DNA of 6,359 nt from an uncultured Eubacteriales bacterium (GTDB lineage: Bacteria > Bacillota > Clostridia > Lachnospirales > CAG-274): positions 1-6,359 of the forward strand of contig CABVAP010000132.1 of the NCBI GenBank assembly GCA_902496345.1, in the 5' to 3' direction. The notes beneath the pieces are model-generated. The model saw nothing but the letters and a program-made list of their open reading frames with translations, made no database searches and was not told where the DNA came from. Position numbers and translations under genes: made by a program. How positions within the stretch are numbered: position 1 is the stretch's first letter; each line of letters begins with the position of its first letter. Shown piece by piece: positions 1 through 6,292 of this stretch.

Positions 1-130
1 TAATTATAGCACTTATCTTATTTTTTGTACATAATTTCAAAAATTGATTTCCGTGAACCAGAATAATTTAGAAATAATTCAACATAATAAGAATAATTAA
101 TTTTAACAAAAAAATTTAAGGAGGGTTTAT
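1..130 (+). promoter_or_regulatory. Leader region of the dctPQM operon
   Basis: This is AT-rich non-coding sequence before dctP; I see no gene end in it. It should hold the operon promoter, but no convincing pair of boxes stands out. TTGATT at 44-49 is a possible -35, yet 17 nt later there is only TTTAGA (67-72), a weak -10. An imperfect 20-bp palindrome lies at 61-80 (16 of 20 positions match the reverse complement), where an operator could be, although AT-rich DNA yields such matches by chance. The ribosome binding site AAGGAGGG is at 118-125, 5 nt before the dctP ATG. The role is inferred from position. Confidence 0.35.
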
Positions 131-1129
131 ATGAAAAAAATACCCATAGCCATAGTACTAATTACAACGTTTATATTTTGTACAGGTTGTAATCTTTTTT
201 CAAATTCAAAAACAATTGTACGAATATCACACTCACAGTCAGAAACTCACCCAGACCACTTAGGACTTTTAGCATTTGAGGAATACGTAGAGTCAAGACT
301 CGGAGATAAATATGATATTCAAATTTTTCCAAATGAGTTGTTAGGTTCATCAGTAAAGGCAATAGAGCTGGTTCAAACAGGAGCAATTGACTATGCCGTT
401 GCAAGCACAGGAAATTTAGAAACATTTGACAACATATATCAAATATTCAGTATTCCATATTTATTTGATAGTGTAGAACTATATCATAAAGTTATGGAAG
501 ATAAAAACTTTACAGATAATATATACACAGCAACAGAAGAAGCAGGATTTGAAACAGTCGCTTGGTTAGACGCCGGCACAAGAAACTTTTATGCAACTAC
601 CCCAATAAGGAAACCGGAAGATTTAAAGGGCAAAAAAATAAGAGTTCAACAAAGTCCAACAAATGTAAAAATGATGTCGGCTTTTGGTTCAGCAGCAGCT
701 CCAATGAGTTTTGGAGAAGTATATACAGCGATACAACAAGGTGTAATTGACGGAGCAGAAAACAACGAATTGGCACTAACAAATAACAAACACGGAGAGG
801 TTGCAAAATACTACACATATAATCGTCATCAAATGGTACCGGATATGTTAATAGCAAATGTTCGTTTTCTTGATAGTTTATCAGAAGAAGAACGAAAAAT
901 TTTTGATGAAGCAGCTAGTCTATGTACAGAGGTTGAACGTGAGAATTGGGATAAACAAGTAAATGAAGCAATAAATCAAGCAAAAAGTATGGGTGTTGAA
1001 TTTATCGAAACAGACATAAAACCGTTCAAAGAAAAAGTTTTGTCGTTACACGATGAACTTATCTCATCAAATCCAAAGTTACAGCCATTGTATGAAAGAA
1101 TAAACGAAATATCAAAAAAGGAGATGTAG
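131..1129 (+). CDS. dctP: TRAP transporter solute-binding lipoprotein, DctP family (probable hexuronate/aldonate binder)
   Basis: Extracytoplasmic binding subunit of a TRAP transporter; it captures an organic acid outside the membrane and passes it to the DctQ-DctM permease. The 332-residue length is usual for the DctP family. Residues 1-20 form a lipoprotein signal: KK, a hydrophobic stretch, then C-T-G-C with the lipidated cysteine at C20, as expected in a Gram-positive. The mature part shows DctP hallmarks: FPNELLGSS (66-74) followed by IELVQTGAIDYA (78-89), RNFYATTPIRKPEDLKGKKI (151-170) and R171, the family arginine that salt-bridges the ligand carboxylate. DGAENNE at 207-213 is typical of sugar-acid-type members. 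The start is fixed by AAGGAGGG 5 nt upstream. It is first in dctPQM, with uxuA-uxuB downstream, which suggests a hexuronate or aldonate ligand. The ligand is inference; C4-dicarboxylates or other acids cannot be excluded from sequence alone. Confidence 0.93.
   Translation: MKKIPIAIVLITTFIFCTGCNLFSNSKTIVRISHSQSETHPDHLGLLAFEEYVESRLGDKYDIQIFPNELLGSSVKAIELVQTGAIDYAVASTGNLETFDNIYQIFSIPYLFDSVELYHKVMEDKNFTDNIYTATEEAGFETVAWLDAGTRNFYATTPIRKPEDLKGKKIRVQQSPTNVKMMSAFGSAAAPMSFGEVYTAIQQGVIDGAENNELALTNNKHGEVAKYYTYNRHQMVPDMLIANVRFLDSLSEEERKIFDEAASLCTEVERENWDKQVNEAINQAKSMGVEFIETDIKPFKEKVLSLHDELISSNPKLQPLYERINEISKKEM
1118..1123 (+). promoter_or_regulatory. Ribosome binding site that fixes the dctQ TTG start
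   Basis: AAGGAG lies inside the last codons of dctP, and the TTG at 1133 follows after 9 nt. No in-frame ATG lies near enough after it to compete, so it supports the TTG start and translation of dctQ coupled to the end of dctP. Confidence 0.8.
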
Positions 1130-1132
1130 CTT

Positions 1133-1627
1133 TTGCAAAAATTTAAATATAATCTAAATAAAGCATTAGAAATTGTATGTATAGCACTTTTTGTCTTTAT
1201 AACAATAATAGGTTCATATCAAATTATAACAAGATACGTTTTTAATTCGCCAAGTACAGTATCAGAGGAATTATTGACCTATTCGTTTACGTGGCTTGCA
1301 TTACTTTCTGCATCTCTTGTTTTCGCAAAAAGAGAACATATGCGAATGGGATATTTAGCAGATAAACTTCAAGGAAACAGCAAACATATACTTGCGATAA
1401 TCGTTGAACTTTTGGTACTGATTTTTTCAGCATTAATACTTGTATATGGTGGTCTTTCTATAACAAAATTAACTAAAACACAGGTAACAGCGTCATTAGG
1501 GATACAAATGGCATATATATACGCTGTTGTTCCAATAAGTGGAGTTTTAACAATAATATATAATTTTATAAATATATGTGAAACTATTTCAATATTAAAG
1601 TCCAGTTCTTCAAAACAAAGTAAATAA
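1133..1627 (+). CDS. dctQ: TRAP transporter small permease subunit, DctQ family
   Basis: Small membrane subunit of the TRAP transporter; it packs against DctM and helps dock the binding protein. The 164 residues give the expected four hydrophobic helices, at about 11-32, 49-66, 85-107 and 125-147. The family signature is clear between helices 1 and 2: RYVFNSP (34-40), then SEELLTYSFTWLALL (44-58), followed by the charged KREHMRM (66-72) with the usual histidine H69. The start is TTG, supported by AAGGAG 9 nt upstream; the first in-frame ATG lies far inside the conserved region. The gene begins 3 nt after the dctP stop and in the same frame, and dctM follows after 15 nt, so the three are translated from one message. 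Q and M are separate here, not fused as in some TRAP systems. Confidence 0.92.
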   Translation: MQKFKYNLNKALEIVCIALFVFITIIGSYQIITRYVFNSPSTVSEELLTYSFTWLALLSASLVFAKREHMRMGYLADKLQGNSKHILAIIVELLVLIFSALILVYGGLSITKLTKTQVTASLGIQMAYIYAVVPISGVLTIIYNFINICETISILKSSSSKQSK

Positions 1628-1633
1628 AGGAGG
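1626..1633 (+). promoter_or_regulatory. Ribosome binding site that fixes the dctM TTG start
   Basis: AAAGGAGG overlaps the last bases of the dctQ stop codon and sits 9 nt before TTG at 1643. It is near the ideal Shine-Dalgarno sequence. A nearer TTG at 1638 is in another frame, and the first in-frame ATG (1703) would remove the first transmembrane helix, so TTG 1643 is the start. Confidence 0.85.
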
Positions 1634-1642
1634 TATTTTGAT

Positions 1643-2944
1643 TTGGAAACAGCAATAGTTTCAGGATTAATAATAGCTATAGTTTTAATAATATTGCTTT
1701 TAATGGGCGTGCCTATTTCGGTTTCTTTGGGTATAGCGTCAATTTGTTCAATATTACCAATAATGAATTTTGAATCAGCAGTTTTAACAGGTGCTCAAAG
1801 AATTTTTTCAGGAATATCAGTTTTTACATTAATAGCAATTCCATTTTTTATACTTGCCGGAAACATAATGAATAAAGGTGGCATTGCATTAAGGCTAATA
1901 AATTTAGCAAAATTGATAACAGGAAGAATACCAGGGGCATTAGCACATACAAATGCAATAGCAAATATGATGTTTGGGGCAATATCCGGTTCAGGTGTCG
2001 CATCAGCATCGGCAATGGGTTCTATAATTGGACCAATTCAAGAAAAAGAAGGTTATGACAAAGACTATTCTGCAACTGTAAATATAGCAACAGCACCAAC
2101 AGGGCTATTAATACCACCAAGTAACGTTTTAATAACTTATTCATTAGTAAGTGGTGGAACATCTGTTGCAGCACTTTTTATGGCAGGTTATATTCCCGGA
2201 TTTCTTTGGGGGTTTGCTTGTATGGTTGTTGCGTATTTTATTGCAAGGAAAAAAGGATACAGAAGTACAGATAGAAATTCACTTTCACAAGCAGTAAAAA
2301 TAGTACTTGAAGCAATTCCAAGTTTATTTTTGATAATAATAGTAATCGGTGGAATTATTTTCGGAATTTTCACAGCAACAGAGGGTTCTGTCGTTGCTGT
2401 TGTATATAGTCTTATTTTATCGTTCTGTTATAAAACAATTAAAGTCAAAGATTTATACACAATAATTAGAAATAGTGCCGAAACAACAGGAATAATTGTT
2501 TTCCTTATTGGTGTATCCAGTATAATGGCGTGGGTTATGGCATTTACCGGTATACCGTCAGCAATTTCAAACGCACTTTTAAGCATAAGTGACAATCCAA
2601 TAATAATTATGTTGATAGTCAATATAACATTATTGTTCATAGGAACATTTATGGATATAACACCTGCGATATTGATATTTACACCGATATTTCTTCCGGT
2701 ATGTGAACAATTTGGAATGAGTTCAATTCAGTTTGGTATAATGCTTGTATTCAACTTGTGTATCGGCACAATTACACCTCCAGTCGGAAATATTTTATTT
2801 GTTGGAGTAAAAGTAGCCGGAACAAAAATAGAAAATGTAATGAAACCATTGCTTGCATATTACGCAGTAATCTTTTTAATTTTAATGCTTGTAACGTATG
2901 TACCTTTTGTAAGTATGTGGTTACCAACAATTATGGGGTATTAA
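1643..2944 (+). CDS. dctM: TRAP transporter large permease subunit, DctM family
   Basis: Large membrane subunit that carries substrate and Na+ through an elevator-type mechanism in the DctM/SiaM family. The 433 residues match the usual length of an unfused DctM, and nearly the whole protein is hydrophobic helix. Family motifs occur in order: IPFFILAGNIMNKGG (66-80), RIPGALAHTNA (95-105), GAISGSGVASASAMGS (112-127), the first helix-hairpin loop PTGLLIPPSN (152-161), FTATEGS (243-249), GTFMD (334-338) and the second loop GTITPPVGN (375-383). In known structures the two proline-rich loops frame the Na+ and substrate sites. The start is TTG behind AAAGGAGG. It is the last transporter gene, with 149 nt before uxuA. 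The sequence gives the permease identity firmly but does not show substrate, which depends mostly on DctP and the uxu genes next door. Confidence 0.95.
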   Translation: METAIVSGLIIAIVLIILLLMGVPISVSLGIASICSILPIMNFESAVLTGAQRIFSGISVFTLIAIPFFILAGNIMNKGGIALRLINLAKLITGRIPGALAHTNAIANMMFGAISGSGVASASAMGSIIGPIQEKEGYDKDYSATVNIATAPTGLLIPPSNVLITYSLVSGGTSVAALFMAGYIPGFLWGFACMVVAYFIARKKGYRSTDRNSLSQAVKIVLEAIPSLFLIIIVIGGIIFGIFTATEGSVVAVVYSLILSFCYKTIKVKDLYTIIRNSAETTGIIVFLIGVSSIMAWVMAFTGIPSAISNALLSISDNPIIIMLIVNITLLFIGTFMDITPAILIFTPIFLPVCEQFGMSSIQFGIMLVFNLCIGTITPPVGNILFVGVKVAGTKIENVMKPLLAYYAVIFLILMLVTYVPFVSMWLPTIMGY

Positions 2945-2955
2945 AATAATTGTAT

Positions 2956-2992
2956 CAGGCTGTCAATAAAAATCAACTTTGTCGATACTCTG
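2956..2992 (+). repeat. 37-nt imperfect-hairpin repeat, copy 1 (upstream of uxuA)
   Basis: The reverse complement of this stretch matches 6273-6309 at 27 of 37 positions; the best part, 2965-2992 against 6273-6300, matches at 24 of 28 with no gaps. The two ends can form an imperfect stem (2956-2964 with 2984-2992; one mismatch and two G-T pairs), so it could fold as a small hairpin. The conserved core is an AAAGTTRATTTTTAT-like tract, read on the minus strand. It lies about 100 nt before the uxuA ATG. Whether it is a dispersed repeat or a regulatory site cannot be told from two copies. Confidence 0.6.
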
Positions 2993-3015
2993 ATATATTT
3001 AGTATCTAGTTTTTT
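2984..3015 (+). terminator. Possible weak terminator after dctM
   Basis: GATACT (2984-2989) and AGTATC (3001-3006) form a perfect 6-bp inverted repeat with an 11-nt loop, followed by a T run at 3010-3015. The stem is short and AT-rich and the T run starts a few bases away, so termination would be weak or partial. It also overlaps the arm of the repeat at 2956-2992, and the two folds exclude each other. Confidence 0.25.
2991..2999 (+). promoter_or_regulatory. Possible extended -10 element for uxuAB
   Basis: TGATATATT contains TATATT (2994-2999, 5 of 6 matches to TATAAT) preceded by the TGn of an extended -10 box. No good -35 is present at the right distance. Transcription from here would give a leader of about 85-90 nt before uxuA. 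This is a weak call, because AT-rich DNA makes such matches common, and uxuAB may simply be co-transcribed with dctPQM. Confidence 0.25.
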
Positions 3016-3093
3016 GAGAACATTTTTAAAATCACAAAACTTTTTATCAACAATTTTAATTTATGAAAAAATCACAAGAAAGAAGGTCTTTAT

Positions 3094-4173
3094 ATGAAAA
3101 TGACATTAAGATGGTTTGGAAAAAATTATGATTCGGTAACACTTGAACAAATAAGGCAAATTCCGGGAGTAGTAGGCGTAATTACAACACTATATAACAA
3201 ACCGGTAGGTGACGTTTGGGAACTTGATGAAATTTTAAGATTAAAAGAAGAAGTTGAAAATTCCGGTTTAAAAATTGAAGGTATAGAAAGTGTAAACATA
3301 CACGATTCAATTAAAATAGGTTTACCGGAGAGAGATAAGTATATTGAAAACTACAATAAAACATTAGAAAACTTAGCAAAAGCAGGCATTAACTTAGTAT
3401 GTTATAATTTTATGCCTATATTTGACTGGACACGCTCAGACCTAGCAAAAAAACGTGCTGACGGCTCAACTGTATTATCATACAATCAAGAGCTTGTTGA
3501 TAAAATAAACCCAGAAACAATTTTTGAACAGATAAACTCAAAAAGCAATGGCTTTGTACTTCCAGGTTGGGAACCGGAAAGGCTGTCAAAAATCAAAGAG
3601 TTGTTTGATATGTATAAAGATGTAACATCAGATAAATTATTTGAAAACTTAGTTTATTTTTTAAACGGAATAAAAGACACTTGCAAAAAAAATAACATCA
3701 AAATGGCAATACACCCAGATGACCCAGCTTGGCCGGTATTTGGACTTCCTCGAATAATAAACAACAAAGAAAACATTGCAAAACTTTTAAATACGGTAGA
3801 TGATGAGTTTAATGGTTTAACATTTTGTACAGGCTCATTAGGTTCAAACCCTAAAAATGATATATGTGATATGATAAAAACTTTCGGTAAGAGAATTTAC
3901 TTTGCACACATCAGAAATTTAATACACCACTCTGACGGAAAATTTGACGAAGCTGCACATTTATCATCAGACGGCTCATTTGATATGTACGAAATAGTAA
4001 AGACGTTTTATGATGTAGGATATGACGGACCAATACGACCAGACCACGGCAGAGCAATTTGGGGTGAAATATCAATGCCGGGATATGGTTTATTTGACAG
4101 AGCATTAGGAGCGACATATTTAAACGGCTTACTTGAAGCAATAGAAAAGTCTTCAAAACGAAAGGGGAACTAA
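3094..4173 (+). CDS. uxuA: Mannonate dehydratase (UxuA)
   Basis: Cytoplasmic enzyme (EC 4.2.1.8) that dehydrates D-mannonate to 2-keto-3-deoxy-D-gluconate in hexuronate breakdown. It is a metal-dependent (Mn2+/Fe2+) TIM-barrel protein. The 359 residues fit the shorter Bacillota-type UxuA; E. coli UxuA is near 394. Recognisable blocks are MTLRWFG (3-9), the ESVNIHDSIKIG region (65-76) and CYNFMPIFDWTRSDL (103-117). The likely metal ligands are H207 in AIHPDDP, C245 in TFCTGS, H272 in FAHIRN and D317 in RPDHGR, with spacing close to the His-Cys-His-Asp set of the Streptococcus suis enzyme as I recall it. The start is ATG 3094 behind AGAAGG (3081-3086, 7 nt spacing); ATG 3100 is in frame but too close to the site. 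The gene is followed 6 nt later by uxuB, giving two consecutive pathway steps. Confidence 0.96.
   Translation: MKMTLRWFGKNYDSVTLEQIRQIPGVVGVITTLYNKPVGDVWELDEILRLKEEVENSGLKIEGIESVNIHDSIKIGLPERDKYIENYNKTLENLAKAGINLVCYNFMPIFDWTRSDLAKKRADGSTVLSYNQELVDKINPETIFEQINSKSNGFVLPGWEPERLSKIKELFDMYKDVTSDKLFENLVYFLNGIKDTCKKNNIKMAIHPDDPAWPVFGLPRIINNKENIAKLLNTVDDEFNGLTFCTGSLGSNPKNDICDMIKTFGKRIYFAHIRNLIHHSDGKFDEAAHLSSDGSFDMYEIVKTFYDVGYDGPIRPDHGRAIWGEISMPGYGLFDRALGATYLNGLLEAIEKSSKRKGN
4161..4167 (+). promoter_or_regulatory. Ribosome binding site of uxuB inside the uxuA end
   Basis: AAAGGGG lies in the last codons of uxuA, 12 nt before the uxuB ATG. The spacing is longer than for the other genes here and the motif is less perfect, so uxuB translation probably depends on coupling to uxuA. 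Confidence 0.55.
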
Positions 4174-4179
4174 ATTCAA

Positions 4180-5793
4180 ATGGAATTAAATTTAGATACA
4201 CTCAAAAACAAGGAATTTTGGGAGAATAAAGGCTATAAACTTCCAAAATTCAATATTGAAGATGTCAAAAAAAATACAGAACTTGCTCCAGAATGGGTAC
4301 ATTTTGGAGCAGGAAATATTTTTCGTGCTTTTACAGCATCAATTTGCCAAAACCTTTTAAATAAAGGATTAATTTCAACAGGCATAATAGCAGTCGAGGG
4401 TTATGACTATGATATAATAAATGATTGTTTAAAAAAATATGATAACTTAACTATTAATGTAACATTAAAATCTGACGGAACTGTTGAAAAAGAGATACTT
4501 GCATCAATAACAGATTTATTATGTATGGATAATCAAAATGAAAAAGATATAAGCTCTTTACGTAAAATTTTTAGAAATAAAAGTTTAAAACTAGCGTCAT
4601 TTACAATAACTGAAAAAGGTTATAATCTCAAAGATAAAAACGGAGAATTTTTTGACGCAGTAAAAAATGACTTTGATAATCCACCGTCAATGGCTGAGAC
4701 ATATATGGGAAAAATATCAGCATTATGTTATGAGCGATTTAAAGCGAATAAACTCCCATTGACCTTGTTAAGTATGGATAATTGTTCACATAACGGAACA
4801 AAACTAAAAAATGCAATTATGTATTTTGCAGAAAATTGGGCAAAAAAAGAAATTGTGGAAAATGACTTTATAAAATATTTGGAAGAAGATATTTCATACC
4901 CTTGGAGTATGATAGATAAAATAACTCCACGCCCTTCAGAAAAAGTTTCAGAGATTTTACTAAACGACAATATAGAAAATATTGAGCCTATAGTTACAAG
5001 TAAAAACACATATATAGCACCATTTGTAAATGGTGAAGAAACCGAGTATTTAGTAATTGAAAATGATTTCAAAAACGGCAAAATTCCAATGGATAAAAGT
5101 GACAAAAAAGGAGTTATGTTTACAGATAGAGAAACTGTAGACAAAATAGAAAAAATGAAAGTTGGCACTTGTTTAAACCCACTACACACAGCTCTTGCAA
5201 TTTTTGGTTGTCTTTTATCATACACAAAAATTTCAGAGGAAATGCAAAATCCTGTTTTAGTAAAATTAATAACGAAAATGAGCAATGAAGAAAGTTTACC
5301 GGCTGTCGTTGACCCTAAAATAATAAATCCAAAACAATTTTTAGATGAAGTACTAAAAATACGTTTTCCGAATAATTTTATGCCGGACACTCCACAGAGG
5401 ATAGCCTGTGACACATCACAAAAACTTTCTGTAAGATTTGGCGAAACAATAAAAACTTATCTAAATTCAAATACGTTAAACATTTATGACTTAAATTTAA
5501 TTCCACTTGTAATAGCCGGTTGGATAAGGTATTTAATGGGATACGACGATAACGGAAACAAATTTGAACTAAGTCCGGACCCATATATAGAAACGCTAAA
5601 GCCTATAATAAGCAAATTAGAATTTGGCAACAATGAAAATTCTACAGATGTTGTTCTTGAGATAACATCTGACAAATATATTTTCGGAATGGACCTCAGC
5701 ACAACACCACTTTTTCAAAAGATACTAATTTTCTTTAACGAGCTGAATGCCGGAAAGAATGCTATAACAAAAACACTAGAAAAATACGTATAA
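4180..5793 (+). CDS. uxuB: Fructuronate reductase / D-mannonate oxidoreductase, mannitol dehydrogenase family (UxuB)
   Basis: Cytoplasmic NAD(P)-dependent long-chain dehydrogenase that reduces D-fructuronate to D-mannonate, the substrate of UxuA. The Rossmann dinucleotide site is at 39-51: WVHFGAGNIFRAF, with the G-x-G-x-x-x-R pattern usual for this family. Other family blocks are SMDNCSHNG (198-206), YPWSMIDKITPRPS (240-253) and the C-terminal active-site segment KVGTCLNPLHTALA (327-340). The family usually has K-x4-N-x2-H there; here N333 and H336 fit but the nearest lysine is K327, one residue further away. The 537-residue length exceeds E. coli UxuB (about 486), in keeping with a longer Clostridia-type subfamily. 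Adjacent uxuA makes fructuronate reductase the best call; mannitol or arabinitol 2-dehydrogenase is the alternative. It ends before a strong hairpin, so it closes the operon. Confidence 0.88.
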   Translation: MELNLDTLKNKEFWENKGYKLPKFNIEDVKKNTELAPEWVHFGAGNIFRAFTASICQNLLNKGLISTGIIAVEGYDYDIINDCLKKYDNLTINVTLKSDGTVEKEILASITDLLCMDNQNEKDISSLRKIFRNKSLKLASFTITEKGYNLKDKNGEFFDAVKNDFDNPPSMAETYMGKISALCYERFKANKLPLTLLSMDNCSHNGTKLKNAIMYFAENWAKKEIVENDFIKYLEEDISYPWSMIDKITPRPSEKVSEILLNDNIENIEPIVTSKNTYIAPFVNGEETEYLVIENDFKNGKIPMDKSDKKGVMFTDRETVDKIEKMKVGTCLNPLHTALAIFGCLLSYTKISEEMQNPVLVKLITKMSNEESLPAVVDPKIINPKQFLDEVLKIRFPNNFMPDTPQRIACDTSQKLSVRFGETIKTYLNSNTLNIYDLNLIPLVIAGWIRYLMGYDDNGNKFELSPDPYIETLKPIISKLEFGNNENSTDVVLEITSDKYIFGMDLSTTPLFQKILIFFNELNAGKNAITKTLEKYV

Positions 5794-5811
5794 ATTTGGA
5801 ATAGTCTAGTA

Positions 5812-5841
5812 AAAGACCGTGGGCAAAGCCCCACGGTCTTT
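5812..5841. terminator. Intrinsic terminator shared by convergent uxuB and ridA
   Basis: AAAGACCGTGGG (5812-5823) and CCCACGGTCTTT (5830-5841) are perfectly complementary over 12 bp around a 6-nt loop. The stem ends in T's on either strand: TCTTTA reading plus and TCTTTTA reading minus. It is placed 18 nt after the uxuB stop and 14 nt beyond the ridA stop, so it probably terminates both genes. The T tracts are short, so the GC-rich stem must do most of the work. Confidence 0.85.
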
Positions 5842-5855
5842 AAAAGGTTTTGCCC

Positions 5856-6227
5856 CTAAATTTCAGCAATAACTTCAACTTCGACAAGTACGCCTTTAGG
5901 AAGTTGCTTAGCTGCCACACAAGAGCGAGCTGGTTTGCCTGTAAAATAATTTCCGTATATTTCGTTAAACTCTGCAAAATCAGCCATATCTGCAATAAAA
6001 CATACAGTTTTTACAGCTTTATCAAGAGATGAACCAGCCTCTTCAAGTATGGCTTTTAAGTTTTTCATAACTTGTTCAGTTTGTTCTTTTATTGTTGTGC
6101 CCTCAACTGAATTTGTTTCTGGATTTATCGCAATTTGACCGGAAGTAAAAACAAAATTTCCTGTCACTATCGCCTGTGAATATGGTCCTATAGCCTCTGG
6201 TGCATTCTTTGTGTATACTTTTTTCAT
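5856..6227 (-). CDS. ridA: RidA family reactive intermediate/imine deaminase
   Basis: Small soluble enzyme of the YjgF/YER057c/UK114 family that hydrolyses reactive enamines and imines such as 2-aminoacrylate, released by pyridoxal-phosphate enzymes, to ketoacids and ammonia. It works as a trimer with sites at the subunit interfaces. The 123 residues are near the E. coli RidA length (128). Family blocks are AIGPYSQAI (12-20), FTSGQIAINP (27-36), the helix EQTEQVMKNLKAILEEAGSS (48-67) and ARSCVAAKQLPKGVLVEVEV (100-119). R101 corresponds to the substrate-carboxylate arginine (R105 in E. coli) and E116 to E120, so an active deaminase is expected. The ATG is preceded by AAAGGGG (6237-6243) at 9 nt. 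It converges on uxuB and shares a terminator hairpin. No direct link to uronate metabolism is visible; it is probably an independent housekeeping gene. Confidence 0.95.
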   Translation of the reverse strand: MKKVYTKNAPEAIGPYSQAIVTGNFVFTSGQIAINPETNSVEGTTIKEQTEQVMKNLKAILEEAGSSLDKAVKTVCFIADMADFAEFNEIYGNYFTGKPARSCVAAKQLPKGVLVEVEVIAEI

Positions 6228-6262
6228 TTGTGTTTACCCCTTTCATTTTTTTGTTAAAAATT

Positions 6263-6292
6263 ATTAAATATTCAGAGTGTCGAAAAAGTTAA
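6263..6292 (-). promoter_or_regulatory. Possible ridA promoter
   Basis: Reading the minus strand, TTAACT (6287-6292) is a possible -35 and TTTAAT (6263-6268, 5 of 6 matches) a possible -10, separated by 18 nt. They lie 36-65 nt before the ridA start codon, and the -35 falls inside the 37-nt repeat. The -35 is weak (4 of 6), so this is tentative. Confidence 0.35.

Noticed and set aside
562..857. Short overlapping open frames within dctP on both strands
   Set aside because: They cover the conserved DctP ligand-binding region and show no independent coding signal.
2188..2640. Small hydrophobic open frames on the minus strand opposite dctM (2188-2373 and 2428-2640)
   Set aside because: They mirror the transmembrane helices of dctM: the codons for Ile/Leu/Val on one strand read as Ile/Asn/Lys/Tyr-rich sequence on the other. 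No start signal or family resemblance.
3027..3032. TAAAAT as the -10 box of uxuA
   Set aside because: It matches TATAAT at 5 of 6 positions, but no -35 lies 16-18 nt upstream and such matches are frequent in this AT-rich gap.
3911..4201. A 96-codon minus-strand open frame opposite the uxuA end
   Set aside because: It overlaps the conserved UxuA region carrying D317 and runs into the uxuB start; no ribosome binding site or domain, so it is a shadow frame.
4728..5414. A 228-codon open frame on the minus strand opposite uxuB
   Set aside because: It lies wholly antisense to a clear dehydrogenase gene, has no good ribosome binding site or recognisable domain, and its Ser/Phe/Ile-rich composition is what the reverse complement of Lys/Asn/Glu-rich coding DNA gives.
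5850..6032. A 60-codon plus-strand open frame opposite ridA
   Set aside because: It is antisense to ridA, which has complete family motifs and its own ribosome binding site; the product shows no recognisable features.
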